Of a stretch of 64,000 bases of DNA, positions 17,924 to 26,051 are shown piece after piece. The position numbers were made by a program, and so were the translations under genes. Origin of the DNA: Agrobacterium rubi TR3 = NBRC 13261 (lineage in GTDB: Bacteria > Pseudomonadota > Alphaproteobacteria > Rhizobiales > Rhizobiaceae); NCBI RefSeq assembly GCF_000739935.1, contig NZ_BBJU01000023.1, positions 157,696-221,695 of the forward strand. The letters are read 5' to 3'. The notes under the pieces were generated by a model. The model made no database searches and was not told where the DNA came from. It saw nothing but the letters and a program-made list of their open reading frames with translations. The stretch's first letter is position 1; every line of letters starts with the position of its first letter.

Positions 17924-19276
17924 TCAATCCGCCGCGTTGGTCACGACGACGATCTCGGGATTCCAGCTTTCCGGCAACGGATCAGGACGGGCAATGGCAA
18001 TGTCGTCCGTTTTCAGTCCCGATACACCCTTGGTGAAGATACCGGGAATTCCACCTGGATACTCGATGAGGCCGATGATCTTGCCATCTGGCCCGAAGCG
18101 CCAGGCATTGACACGACCGGCACTTTTGTCGCCGATCGGAAACCGGTCAAACCGATCCTCAATAGTGGGGCGAATGTCGTAGCTCAGCCCAGTCTTCAAC
18201 GGTCCTGCCTTTTGTTCGATCGCGATGCGGCGCAGGACGATGTCGGATATGCCGCCATCATGTTCCGCAACCATGTTGATCGCGCCTTCCATACTACCGG
18301 TGATATCTTCGATCAGAACGTTGCGAACGATACCTGCGGGGAACTCTTCCGGGCGGCGGTCTAGAACCGTAATCGTGATAGCCTCACCAGATCCCCAGTA
18401 ACCGGCAGGTGTTTCGTGGCAATCGACGGAAATGCGCACGAAGCGAATGTTTTCCACCAACCCCCCATCGCGCGAAAAGATGCCAAGGCCGCGGTTGGAT
18501 TTTTCGATTTTGACATCTTCAAACGCAATGTTGCGGAACGGCGAAAAACTTTCCGTGCCGAGCTTCAGCGCGCAGGAGAGACTTTCGACGACGCAGTTCT
18601 TGACGCTGATATTCTCGCAAGGCCCTGTCAGTGAGCCATCTTCGCGGCGGGTGGTTTTCAGCACGATGCCATCATCTGCGGTGCGGAAAGTGCTATCGGT
18701 GATGGCGACGTTGCGGCATCCGTCGATCACGATCCCATCGGTGTTGGGCATGCGACGGTCGTTATCGACGCTGACACGTTTGACATCGATGTTTTCGCAG
18801 GCGGCGAAATGCATCGTCCACATAGGCGAGTCATCGATGCGCAAATCTTCGATACGAATATCCCGACAGCCGTCGAGAACAAGAATGCGTGGGCGATAGC
18901 GGTGGGCCACCAGCGTTCCCATGTCGCCATCGACGCCATGGGAATAGTGCGTCGAACCGGCGCAGAAAATTCGGCCCTCGCCGCACAGCGTGATGTTCTT
19001 TTCACCGACGGCAGTCATCATCGCGCGGTCGCTTTCTTCCGCAACGATGGCGACGGTGGTCTGCGCATAGGCCTCGTAGTCGGGCACGAAATGCAACTCG
19101 GCACCCTTGACGATCTCGATCGTCACATCAGACGGCAACCTCAGTCCGCCACACTGGTGAATGCCCGGCTCCAGCACAACATGGAGGTGACCCTGATGTG
19201 TGTCGAACAGCGATTGCAGCCGTGTGGTCAAAACCTCTTGTTGAGGCGCGATGCGAATGGCGGAAGGAGACGTCAT
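17924..19276 (-). CDS. Glycoside hydrolase family 28 (polygalacturonase-like), no signal peptide
   Basis: A 450-residue parallel beta-helix protein. Family features are visible: NTDGIVIDGCRNV and FRTADDGIVLKT (the catalytic Asp pair), and GIFSRDGGLVENIRF. Repeated right-handed coil patterns run from about 110 to 370. No secretion signal is present at the N-terminus, so it probably acts in the cytoplasm on imported oligogalacturonides or other rhamnose/galacturonate oligomers. It is the last gene of the hexuronate transport operon on this strand and converges with the racemase gene. Confidence 0.9.
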   Translation of the reverse strand: MTSPSAIRIAPQQEVLTTRLQSLFDTHQGHLHVVLEPGIHQCGGLRLPSDVTIEIVKGAELHFVPDYEAYAQTTVAIVAEESDRAMMTAVGEKNITLCGEGRIFCAGSTHYSHGVDGDMGTLVAHRYRPRILVLDGCRDIRIEDLRIDDSPMWTMHFAACENIDVKRVSVDNDRRMPNTDGIVIDGCRNVAITDSTFRTADDGIVLKTTRREDGSLTGPCENISVKNCVVESLSCALKLGTESFSPFRNIAFEDVKIEKSNRGLGIFSRDGGLVENIRFVRISVDCHETPAGYWGSGEAITITVLDRRPEEFPAGIVRNVLIEDITGSMEGAINMVAEHDGGISDIVLRRIAIEQKAGPLKTGLSYDIRPTIEDRFDRFPIGDKSAGRVNAWRFGPDGKIIGLIEYPGGIPGIFTKGVSGLKTDDIAIARPDPLPESWNPEIVVVTNAAD

Positions 19277-19317
19277 GGGATATGTAACCTGCTCATATCG
19301 GAAATATCATCGTGGCG

Positions 19318-19338
19318 TGGCGGCGGGTGGAGCCGCCA
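19318..19338 (-). terminator. Intercistronic hairpin between the uxuA-like and GH28 genes
   Basis: A 7-bp stem TGGCGGC/GCCGCCA with a 7-base loop lies between the mannonate dehydratase stop and the GH28 start. No T-run follows on the minus strand, so it is more likely an mRNA-stabilising or attenuating element than a full terminator. Confidence 0.3.
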
Positions 19339-19350
19339 GCGCTGTCATCT

Positions 19351-20322
19351 TCAGCAACGGGTCTGTAGCAGCGCTGCGATATAGCCGTAGCAAAATGCAA
19401 AGGCGACCTGCTGCTGGTTTTCACCTGAAAGTGTCGGCGCGTGATCTGGCATCACCATGTATTTGTAACCGGTGTCGCGCAGCGCATCGATGACGGCAGG
19501 CATGTCCATATCGCCGTCCTCTGGAAAACTTTCGCGGAAGGAGTAACGCTTGCCGACGATGTTGCGGAAGTGGATGTTCATGATCTTGCCACGCTCACCA
19601 AACCACCGGGTGATTTTGGGCACTTCGGACACATCTTCCACCATTTCACCCAAGGTGCCGATGCAGAAATTCAGGCCGTGCACTGGGCTTTCATGCATGC
19701 TGACAAAGCGCTTCATACCCTCAACCGAGCCAAGCACGCGGGTAACGCCCATATAGCCGGGTGGTGTTGCCGGATCATGCGGGTGGCAGGCCAGGCGTAC
19801 ATTGACGGATTCCGCAACCGGCACCACACGCGCCAGGAAGTAGTCGACCCGCTCCCAGATCGTGTCTTCATCCAGGTTGCCGACACCAACGGGCGCCGGT
19901 TCATCAGGATTGGCAAGATCGAGCCGGAAGGCTTCGGCCATATAGCCACCACGACCCACTTCCATCGGCGTGCGGGGAATGCCGATATAGTTAAAGTTGT
20001 AACGCACGGAGGGAATACCGGCGGCGGCGCAATTTTCGATCAGGCGGCAGATGCCGTCGATCTGCGCATCACGCTCCGGTCCCGCCAGCATGATGTCCTT
20101 GCACGGAACATTGCGATCAACGCGGGTGGACGGCATGGGCAACTGCGTCATGTCGAGCGTCAGGCCGAAGCTCTCGATCTTTTCGCGGAAGGCCTCCAGC
20201 GTTGCACAATCCCAACTGCGCCAGTCTCCGTCCGGGGTAGCTGAAATATTGCTCACGCCGAGCTGCTTCATCACCCTGTAGTCATCGTCATTGCGGGCGG
20301 GGATCTGCGTTCCGAGATACAT
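19351..20322 (-). CDS. uxuA: Mannonate dehydratase (UxuA family)
   Basis: A 323-residue TIM-barrel enzyme that removes water from D-mannonate to give 2-keto-3-deoxygluconate in hexuronate breakdown. Matching features include VRLACHPHDPATPPGYMG, MHESPVHGLNFCIGTLGEM, IMNIHFRNI and MVMPDHAPTLSGE, which hold the metal-binding His/Cys residues. It is shorter than the enterobacterial enzyme (about 390), as is common in this branch, and relatives may act on other sugar acids. It sits between the lactonase and GH28 genes. Confidence 0.88.
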   Translation of the reverse strand: MYLGTQIPARNDDDYRVMKQLGVSNISATPDGDWRSWDCATLEAFREKIESFGLTLDMTQLPMPSTRVDRNVPCKDIMLAGPERDAQIDGICRLIENCAAAGIPSVRYNFNYIGIPRTPMEVGRGGYMAEAFRLDLANPDEPAPVGVGNLDEDTIWERVDYFLARVVPVAESVNVRLACHPHDPATPPGYMGVTRVLGSVEGMKRFVSMHESPVHGLNFCIGTLGEMVEDVSEVPKITRWFGERGKIMNIHFRNIVGKRYSFRESFPEDGDMDMPAVIDALRDTGYKYMVMPDHAPTLSGENQQQVAFAFCYGYIAALLQTRC

Positions 20323-20371
20323 CTGACATGCTCCGATTGTAATCTGTTGGTGAGGCCTTCAAGGCCATTGG

Positions 20372-21262
20372 CTATTCGGGTTGAAAGAGAGGCTCGGTCA
20401 GCCCCTGGAAGGGAAGATCGACAGCGTAGACATCACCGCCGGGACCATTGCCACCGGCCCGCAACGTCGTGATGAAGGCCGTTTTCAAATCCTTGCCGAT
20501 GAAACACATATTGGTGGCGTTGGGCACATCGACCTGAATTTCCGCGTCAACGACCCCATCCGGCGTCATGCGAACGATGCGTCCGCTATCGCTGGCTGCA
20601 ATCCAGTAGCAGCCATCGACATCGATGGCCGCACCATCAGGACGCCCTCCAAGAAGCGCGCGATCAGCGAACAGGTGGCCATCGCCAACATTACCGGTCT
20701 CGATATCGAAATCGTGACGCATCACATGCGGGTTGAGCGGATTGGAGTCCGAGACATACATGGTCCGGCCATCGGGGCTCCAGGCCAGACCATTCTGGGT
20801 GCGAAAGCTTCCACCCCGTTCAACCACGTCAGCATTTGGCCCAATGCTGAACAGCTTGCCGAATGCGCCTGGCGCCGACGTATCCGGGGCCATGGATCCG
20901 GACCAGAAGCGCCCTTGCCGGTCGCAGGCTCCGTCATTCATCCGCCAGCCCGGCTTGAGATCAGGTCCACCGTGGTATTCAAGTTCAACGGCATCGCCGT
21001 TAAAAGTCAGCCTCGCGAACCCACGTTCGGTGGAAGCGATGAAACCGCCACTGGCCCTAACAGCCAGTGCACCGATCTTCACCGGCAGATCGAACCGCTC
21101 CAGGGCGCCATCTGGATAGGTCATGCGGTAAAGCGCCAGACCCGGCGCATCGACCCAGGTCACACGGGCACGATCCGGCTCCCAGACGGGCGTTTCACCG
21201 GTGATGCAGCCCGGTTGGGCAATCTTTTCGGCGACAAAAACCGGTCTACCATTGCGTTCCAT
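20372..21262 (-). CDS. SMP-30/gluconolactonase family lactonase
   Basis: A 296-residue six-bladed beta-propeller. Metal-binding pattern residues occur in GETPVWEPD (Glu), MNDGACDRQGRFW (Asn/Asp), TQNGLAWSPDGRTMYVSDS (Asn, Asp). These enzymes hydrolyse sugar-acid lactones. Its place in the operon fits opening of an aldonolactone or uronolactone before dehydration. It is 32 bases after the ABC ATPase gene. Confidence 0.9.
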   Translation of the reverse strand: MERNGRPVFVAEKIAQPGCITGETPVWEPDRARVTWVDAPGLALYRMTYPDGALERFDLPVKIGALAVRASGGFIASTERGFARLTFNGDAVELEYHGGPDLKPGWRMNDGACDRQGRFWSGSMAPDTSAPGAFGKLFSIGPNADVVERGGSFRTQNGLAWSPDGRTMYVSDSNPLNPHVMRHDFDIETGNVGDGHLFADRALLGGRPDGAAIDVDGCYWIAASDSGRIVRMTPDGVVDAEIQVDVPNATNMCFIGKDLKTAFITTLRAGGNGPGGDVYAVDLPFQGLTEPLFQPE

Positions 21263-21294
21263 GATTCCAGCCTGACCTTGTTGACAGTCCTCGA

Positions 21295-22380
21295 TTATAC
21301 CAGCGGCACGATGCGCCGTTCGGTCGCCTTGTCGAATAGCAGCGCTTTGCCGTTGGCAATGCTCAAGCCGACCTGATCACCCATATGCAGCGGGCTACGG
21401 CTCTTGGACGATACCAGCACCTGACCGACCGATGTATCGCAGATAACGGTCGTATCGGAGCCAGTTGTTTCCACGGCGTGGACCTTGGCCTGAAGGACAC
21501 CGGCAGTCTCATAAGGCACGATCTCAAGATATTCCGGTCGAACACCCATCAACACGTCGCGCCCGCTCACGTCACCATAGTTGCCGGGGATAGGCAGGTT
21601 CGCTTTGCTATCGTGCAACACAAGTGTCTGGCCGTCAGGACTGACCTTTGCCTTCAACATATTGATGGAGGGCGAGCCGATAAAGCTTGCGACAAAGACG
21701 CTGTCGGGCAAATCGTAGAGTTCAAGTGGTGTGCCCGCCTGCTCCACGCGACCATCCCGCAACACGACGATCTTTTGTCCCATCGTCATGGCCTCGACCT
21801 GGTCATGCGTCACATAGACCGATGTCGTGTTCGACTTGTGATGCAGGTCGCGAATTTCGCCGCGAACCTGGCCGCGTAATTTCGCATCGAGGTTGGACAA
21901 GGGCTCATCAAACAGAAAGACAGCCGGGTTACGCACGATTGCACGGCCCATGGCAACGCGCTGGCGCTGACCACCGGACAGTTCCTTGGGAAGACGGTCG
22001 AGCAACTTTCCAAGGTCGAGCATCTGCGCCACGTCATCGATCTTGCGCTTGATCTCGTCTTTGGGTCGATTTGCGAGCCGCAGCGAAAAGCTCATATTTT
22101 CGCGCACCGTCATTTGCGGGTAGAGCGCGTAGCTCTGGAACACCATGGCGATGTCGCGTTCCTTGGGCTCCAGATCGGTCACATCGCGGTTGCCGATATG
22201 GATCGTGCCTTCGCTGGCCTCTTCCAAGCCGGCAATGATGCGCAACAGCGTCGACTTGCCCGAACCAGACGGCCCGATCAGAACGCAGAACTCACCTGCG
22301 GCGATATCGATGGAAACGTCCTTGATGACATCCACCGCGCCAAAAGACTTCGAAACACCCCTTAGGGAAACTGCACCCAT
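21295..22380 (-). CDS. Sugar ABC transporter ATP-binding protein (UgpC/MsmK type)
   Basis: A 361-residue CUT1-family ATPase. Walker A is GPSGSGKST, the signature is LSGGQRQRVAMGRAI, Walker B is VFLFDEPLSNLDAK, and the C-terminal MalK-type regulatory/TOBE domain covers about 235-360 with DVLMGVRPEYLEI. It lies between the permease genes and the lactonase gene and should energise the permeases upstream. Confidence 0.94.
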   Translation of the reverse strand: MGAVSLRGVSKSFGAVDVIKDVSIDIAAGEFCVLIGPSGSGKSTLLRIIAGLEEASEGTIHIGNRDVTDLEPKERDIAMVFQSYALYPQMTVRENMSFSLRLANRPKDEIKRKIDDVAQMLDLGKLLDRLPKELSGGQRQRVAMGRAIVRNPAVFLFDEPLSNLDAKLRGQVRGEIRDLHHKSNTTSVYVTHDQVEAMTMGQKIVVLRDGRVEQAGTPLELYDLPDSVFVASFIGSPSINMLKAKVSPDGQTLVLHDSKANLPIPGNYGDVSGRDVLMGVRPEYLEIVPYETAGVLQAKVHAVETTGSDTTVICDTSVGQVLVSSKSRSPLHMGDQVGLSIANGKALLFDKATERRIVPLV

Positions 22381-22419
22381 CTCATTCCTCTTGAATTGTC
22401 TCAGCGCACGATGTGCGGA

Positions 22420-23259
22420 TTAGCCTTTGACAGCCCCGGCCATGATGCCGCGGTTGAACTGGCGTTGAAGCAGAAGATAAACGATGACACTGGGCGCCAT
22501 CGCAACCAGCGTCGCGGCGACGAGAATGTTCGGCGTGATCGTATCGTCGACACGCAGGGACGCCAGCGCCACGGGAAGCGTCATCATGTTCTTGTCGTTG
22601 ACGACGATGAGCGGCAGCAAATACTGGTCCCAGATCATAATGAAGCCGAAGATCAGCACGGTACCAAGTGCCGGGCGTACGAGTGGCAGAATGACGCGCA
22701 AGAAAATTTGCCATTCGCTCGCGCCATCGATACGCGCCGCCTCTTCTAGTTCAAGCGGTATGGCGCGCATGAATTCGGTCAGCATGAAGATCGAAAATGC
22801 CCACCCAACCGCTGGCAGGATCATCGCCAGATAGGTGTTATAGATCGAGACATTGATGATCGGGATTTCCTTCTGGATGACCAGATAAAGCGGAATGGCG
22901 ATCACCTCTTCCGGCAGCATCAGCGTGCACAGAATGAGCAGGCTGACGATAGCTGCTCCCCGAAATTTCTTGCGGGCCAGCGCATAGGCCGCAAGCGCAC
23001 TGACGACAACCTGAAGCGTCGTACCGACGACCACAACGATGATGGAGTTGGTCAGGTAGCGCCAGACATTCATGTCGAAAATGGCGATCCTGAAGTTTTC
23101 CAGCGTCGGGTTATGGGGGATCAGCGTCAGTTCGCCGGGCTTGAGGCTGACGCCGCTGAAAGCCGTGACCAACGCACCCCAGAACGGGCCGACGAAGATG
23201 ACCAGAATGATCGCGTAGAGAACGTAGCGGGCAAAGTTCAGAAGATGATCGGTTTTCAT
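22420..23259 (-). CDS. Carbohydrate ABC transporter permease (MalG-like)
   Basis: A 279-residue permease with six membrane segments and the loop EEAARIDGASEWQIFLRVIL. GTGAGG lies nine bases before ATG 23259, which I prefer to the ATG three codons earlier at 23268. It is 11 bases after its partner permease gene. The C-terminus QFNRGIMAGAVKG is the standard MalG-type ending. Confidence 0.93.
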   Translation of the reverse strand: MKTDHLLNFARYVLYAIILVIFVGPFWGALVTAFSGVSLKPGELTLIPHNPTLENFRIAIFDMNVWRYLTNSIIVVVVGTTLQVVVSALAAYALARKKFRGAAIVSLLILCTLMLPEEVIAIPLYLVIQKEIPIINVSIYNTYLAMILPAVGWAFSIFMLTEFMRAIPLELEEAARIDGASEWQIFLRVILPLVRPALGTVLIFGFIMIWDQYLLPLIVVNDKNMMTLPVALASLRVDDTITPNILVAATLVAMAPSVIVYLLLQRQFNRGIMAGAVKG

Positions 23260-23270
23260 CGGACGCATCC

Positions 23271-24209
23271 TCACGACGTGATTTTGGATTTGATTTTCAT
23301 GTGCAATAACGTCAGCAGCACGGTGAAAACCAGCAGCATGAAGGAGATGGCCGAGGCATAGCCATAATTCAGTTCCTCGAAACCGACCTTGTAAATGTGG
23401 GTCATGATGGTCGAGGTGGAGCCCGCAGGACCGCCGCCCGTCGTCGCATAGACCTCTGCAAAGACTCGGAAGCCACGAATGAAGGACAGCATCAGCACCA
23501 CCGAGATCGATGGAACAATGCCCGGCAGTGTGACATGCCACAGCTTGCGCCACCGGCTGGCACCATCCACACTTGCGGCGTCGTAAAGCTCGCGATTGAC
23601 GCCAACCAGACCGGCCACGAAGATGACCATGTCATAGGGCGCACTTTTCCAGATGCTCATCAGGATAAGCACCCACAGCGCCTGGTTCGGATCGCTGAGG
23701 AAGCCTTGCGGTTCAACGCCGATGACACTCAACAGCGAATTCACTAGGCCATAATCGGCAGAATTGAACAGGATACGCCAAATCTCGGCAATGATGGCCA
23801 CGCTGGTGATCGCGGGCAGAAACACGGCAGTGCGGATGACGCCGAGGTGACGTGCGGGACCTTCCAGAGCCAGCGCCAGAAAGAACGCAACGGAGGAGGC
23901 TCCGATCGTTGCCACGATGACATAGATCGTGGTGTGAAGAACCGCGTCGCGCAGAGCCAAGTCGCTGAAAGCGCGGGCAAAGTTATCCAGCCCCACCCAT
24001 TTGCTCTCGGAATAGAACTGCACATCGTAAAACGACATGGAGAAGCCCGAAATCATCGGATAGAACTTGAACCACGTGAAGATGATGAGTGCCGGGGCCA
24101 GAAACAGCCATGGTGTCATCATCGATCCAAAGCGCTTCTTGCCCCTACGACGTTTCGGGCGAGATGCAAGGCTGGTCGGCGGAACGACGGACGTCTGCGT
24201 TGCGGACAT
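23271..24209 (-). CDS. Carbohydrate ABC transporter permease (MalF-like)
   Basis: A 312-residue permease. Residues ~1-35 are cytoplasmic and basic (SRPKRRRGKKRF), followed by six membrane segments; the coupling loop is DAASVDGASRWRKLWHVTLP. TTGAGGTGACC before ATG 24209 decides the start over a longer frame. It follows the binding-protein gene by 66 bases. Confidence 0.93.
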   Translation of the reverse strand: MSATQTSVVPPTSLASRPKRRRGKKRFGSMMTPWLFLAPALIIFTWFKFYPMISGFSMSFYDVQFYSESKWVGLDNFARAFSDLALRDAVLHTTIYVIVATIGASSVAFFLALALEGPARHLGVIRTAVFLPAITSVAIIAEIWRILFNSADYGLVNSLLSVIGVEPQGFLSDPNQALWVLILMSIWKSAPYDMVIFVAGLVGVNRELYDAASVDGASRWRKLWHVTLPGIVPSISVVLMLSFIRGFRVFAEVYATTGGGPAGSTSTIMTHIYKVGFEELNYGYASAISFMLLVFTVLLTLLHMKIKSKITS

Positions 24210-24275
24210 GGTCACCTCAAAGACAGGGCATGGTACCCGGCGCAACCGTTTTCAGGCGGCGCCGGAAAATGCTGT

Positions 24276-25577
24276 TTACTTATAAGAAGCGGACAGCACG
24301 TCCTGACCGCTCAGTTCCTTGGCCACCTGCTTATTCAGCGCCTCAAGTTCGGTCGGCACATCGGCATCACACTTGGCAAGAATGCTGTTGAAGCCCTCGC
24401 CGGTCAGCGTGCGCACAGCCGTCCAGTTCGGGATAGGCGGCATATAATGGCTGGACTTGTCGAAGGTCTCCTTGAAGACCATCCAGCGCGGGTCCTGGCG
24501 AATGGCGTTCACGTCCACTTTGCTATTGACCGGCAGTCGAACGATCGGCGTGCGCCCACTACCCTGCGCCATGGCGATTTCCTGGCCTTTGGGCGAAATC
24601 AGGAAAGAGAAGAACTTGTTGGCTGCGTCGTGATCCTTGGAGCTCTTCAGCAGAAACGCGCTGGTACCCTCGGCAAGAGAAGCGATTCCGCCTGGACCAG
24701 CAGGCATCATCTCAACTTCCACGACATCCTTGCCGGGCTCGGCGTCAAGCTGCGGAATGTGGTAGGGGCCAGAGATGAAAATTCCCGTCTGGCCGGACCT
24801 GAAAGTCGGCAACGTATCACCAGTAGTGGCGTTGATCGCGCCGGGCTGGGCAAACTTGTCGCAGATCATGCCACGCACATAGGTCAGTGCCTGCGCGACC
24901 TGCGGCGTGTTCAGAGTCGGCACGAAACCATCCGGCACCTGCTTCACATAGTCTCCACCGGCCTGCCAGATGAAGCTGCTGATAAACCAGCTGGCGTAAC
25001 CGCGTGTCGTGGAACCGGGTATCGCCATGCCGAATGTATCGGCCTTTCCATTGCCATCGGGGTCTTTGGTTGTGAACGCCTCAGCCAGCTTGCGCACGTC
25101 ATCCCATGTCTTGGGAACAGGCATGCCGAGCTTTTCACGCCAATCCTTGCGAATGAACATGGCAAAGGATTGCGCCGAAATCGGCACCGAATAGAGGCTG
25201 CCGTCGCTTGCCTTGGCGCCATCCCATGCCGACTGCGACACGTCCTGACTTCCGGTGATTTTTGCAGGGTCGATCGGTTCGAGAATACCCATCTGGCGCA
25301 TCTGCCCCATAGCCGTCGTATCGTTCAGAACGATATCAGGCAATGTGCGGCCCGCTGCGGCGCGCGCCAAGCGCTGCTCGAAATCGACGCCGGTGTTGAA
25401 CGTCTCGACCTTGATGCCGGTTTCTGCGGTGAATGCGTCGGTCAGCGCCTTCAAAACACTGAGGGACTCGTCGGTCTGGCGAGACCAGACGCTGATGGAC
25501 TGCGCTTGCGCAACGCCCGCACCAGCGCACAACATGGCGCAACTAACCATCAAAGCTCGCAAGGATTTTTTATGCAT
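24276..25577 (-). CDS. Sugar ABC transporter substrate-binding protein, family 1
   Basis: A 433-residue periplasmic protein. The signal peptide covers about 1-25 (ALMVSCAMLCAGAGVAQAQ). The mature body has TDAFTAETGIKVETFNTG, DIVLNDTTAMGQMRQMGILE and KTWDDVRKLAEAFTTKDPDG, typical of CUT1 binding proteins. It begins the operon binding protein-permease-permease-ATPase-lactonase-mannonate dehydratase-GH28. The downstream enzymes make a uronic acid or oligogalacturonide the likely ligand. Confidence 0.93.
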   Translation of the reverse strand: MHKKSLRALMVSCAMLCAGAGVAQAQSISVWSRQTDESLSVLKALTDAFTAETGIKVETFNTGVDFEQRLARAAAGRTLPDIVLNDTTAMGQMRQMGILEPIDPAKITGSQDVSQSAWDGAKASDGSLYSVPISAQSFAMFIRKDWREKLGMPVPKTWDDVRKLAEAFTTKDPDGNGKADTFGMAIPGSTTRGYASWFISSFIWQAGGDYVKQVPDGFVPTLNTPQVAQALTYVRGMICDKFAQPGAINATTGDTLPTFRSGQTGIFISGPYHIPQLDAEPGKDVVEVEMMPAGPGGIASLAEGTSAFLLKSSKDHDAANKFFSFLISPKGQEIAMAQGSGRTPIVRLPVNSKVDVNAIRQDPRWMVFKETFDKSSHYMPPIPNWTAVRTLTGEGFNSILAKCDADVPTELEALNKQVAKELSGQDVLSASYK

Positions 25578-26051
25578 TCAGACCTCCCATATCCATCCCG
25601 GATCAAGCGTAATACAGACCACGCTCAACAACTCAAATGATGAGTTAACCCAACTTATAAGACAATACAAGAAATTAATATGCTAATATATCACTGCAAC
25701 CAAGGGACGGTAAAACATCCACCTTTGTGGATGGATGTGATGAATATGCCAAGCACGGCTTTCTGCAAAGCGTTAAGTCATATGCCTTCGGAACCTCTGT
25801 CGGGCGATAAAAGAGGTGTGATAGGTCTGTGATTACCTGTTGTTTCAACGCAGGATGCAGCCACAGAAGCGGAGCTGCACGTCTTCGGTTGAACAGCACA
25901 CAGACGTTCCTTCATCTCTGAAACCAAGAAATGTTGGAATAATGGCGAAAGATATATGATGAATATCGAAAGCCAGCTCACCACATCGTTGAGAGCCTTG
26001 GGGAGTGAGAGACATGTCTGCCGCATCAACCAAACAGATACGTCTGGAGAC
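25578..26051. other. Intergenic region upstream of the hexuronate operon and after the kinase gene
   Basis: This 474-base gap must hold the promoter of the binding-protein operon (minus strand). The only clear motif is AACTCA-AATGA-TGAGTT at 25630-25646, listed separately. The part 25700-26050 has short open frames on both strands but none with protein-like composition or a ribosome site, so I call no gene. Confidence 0.5.
25630..25646. promoter_or_regulatory. Candidate operator palindrome ahead of the hexuronate operon
   Basis: A perfect 6-base inverted repeat AACTCA/TGAGTT with a 5-base spacer lies 53 bases before the binding-protein start codon. This is a suitable place for a sugar-responsive repressor, but no regulator gene lies next to the operon, so a distant GntR- or LacI-type protein would have to act. 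Confidence 0.35.

Noticed and set aside
23847..25640. A long plus-strand open frame (597 codons) opposite the binding-protein and permease genes
   Set aside because: It has the arginine/histidine-rich composition of an antisense shadow, no ribosome site, and overlaps two well-recognised minus-strand genes.
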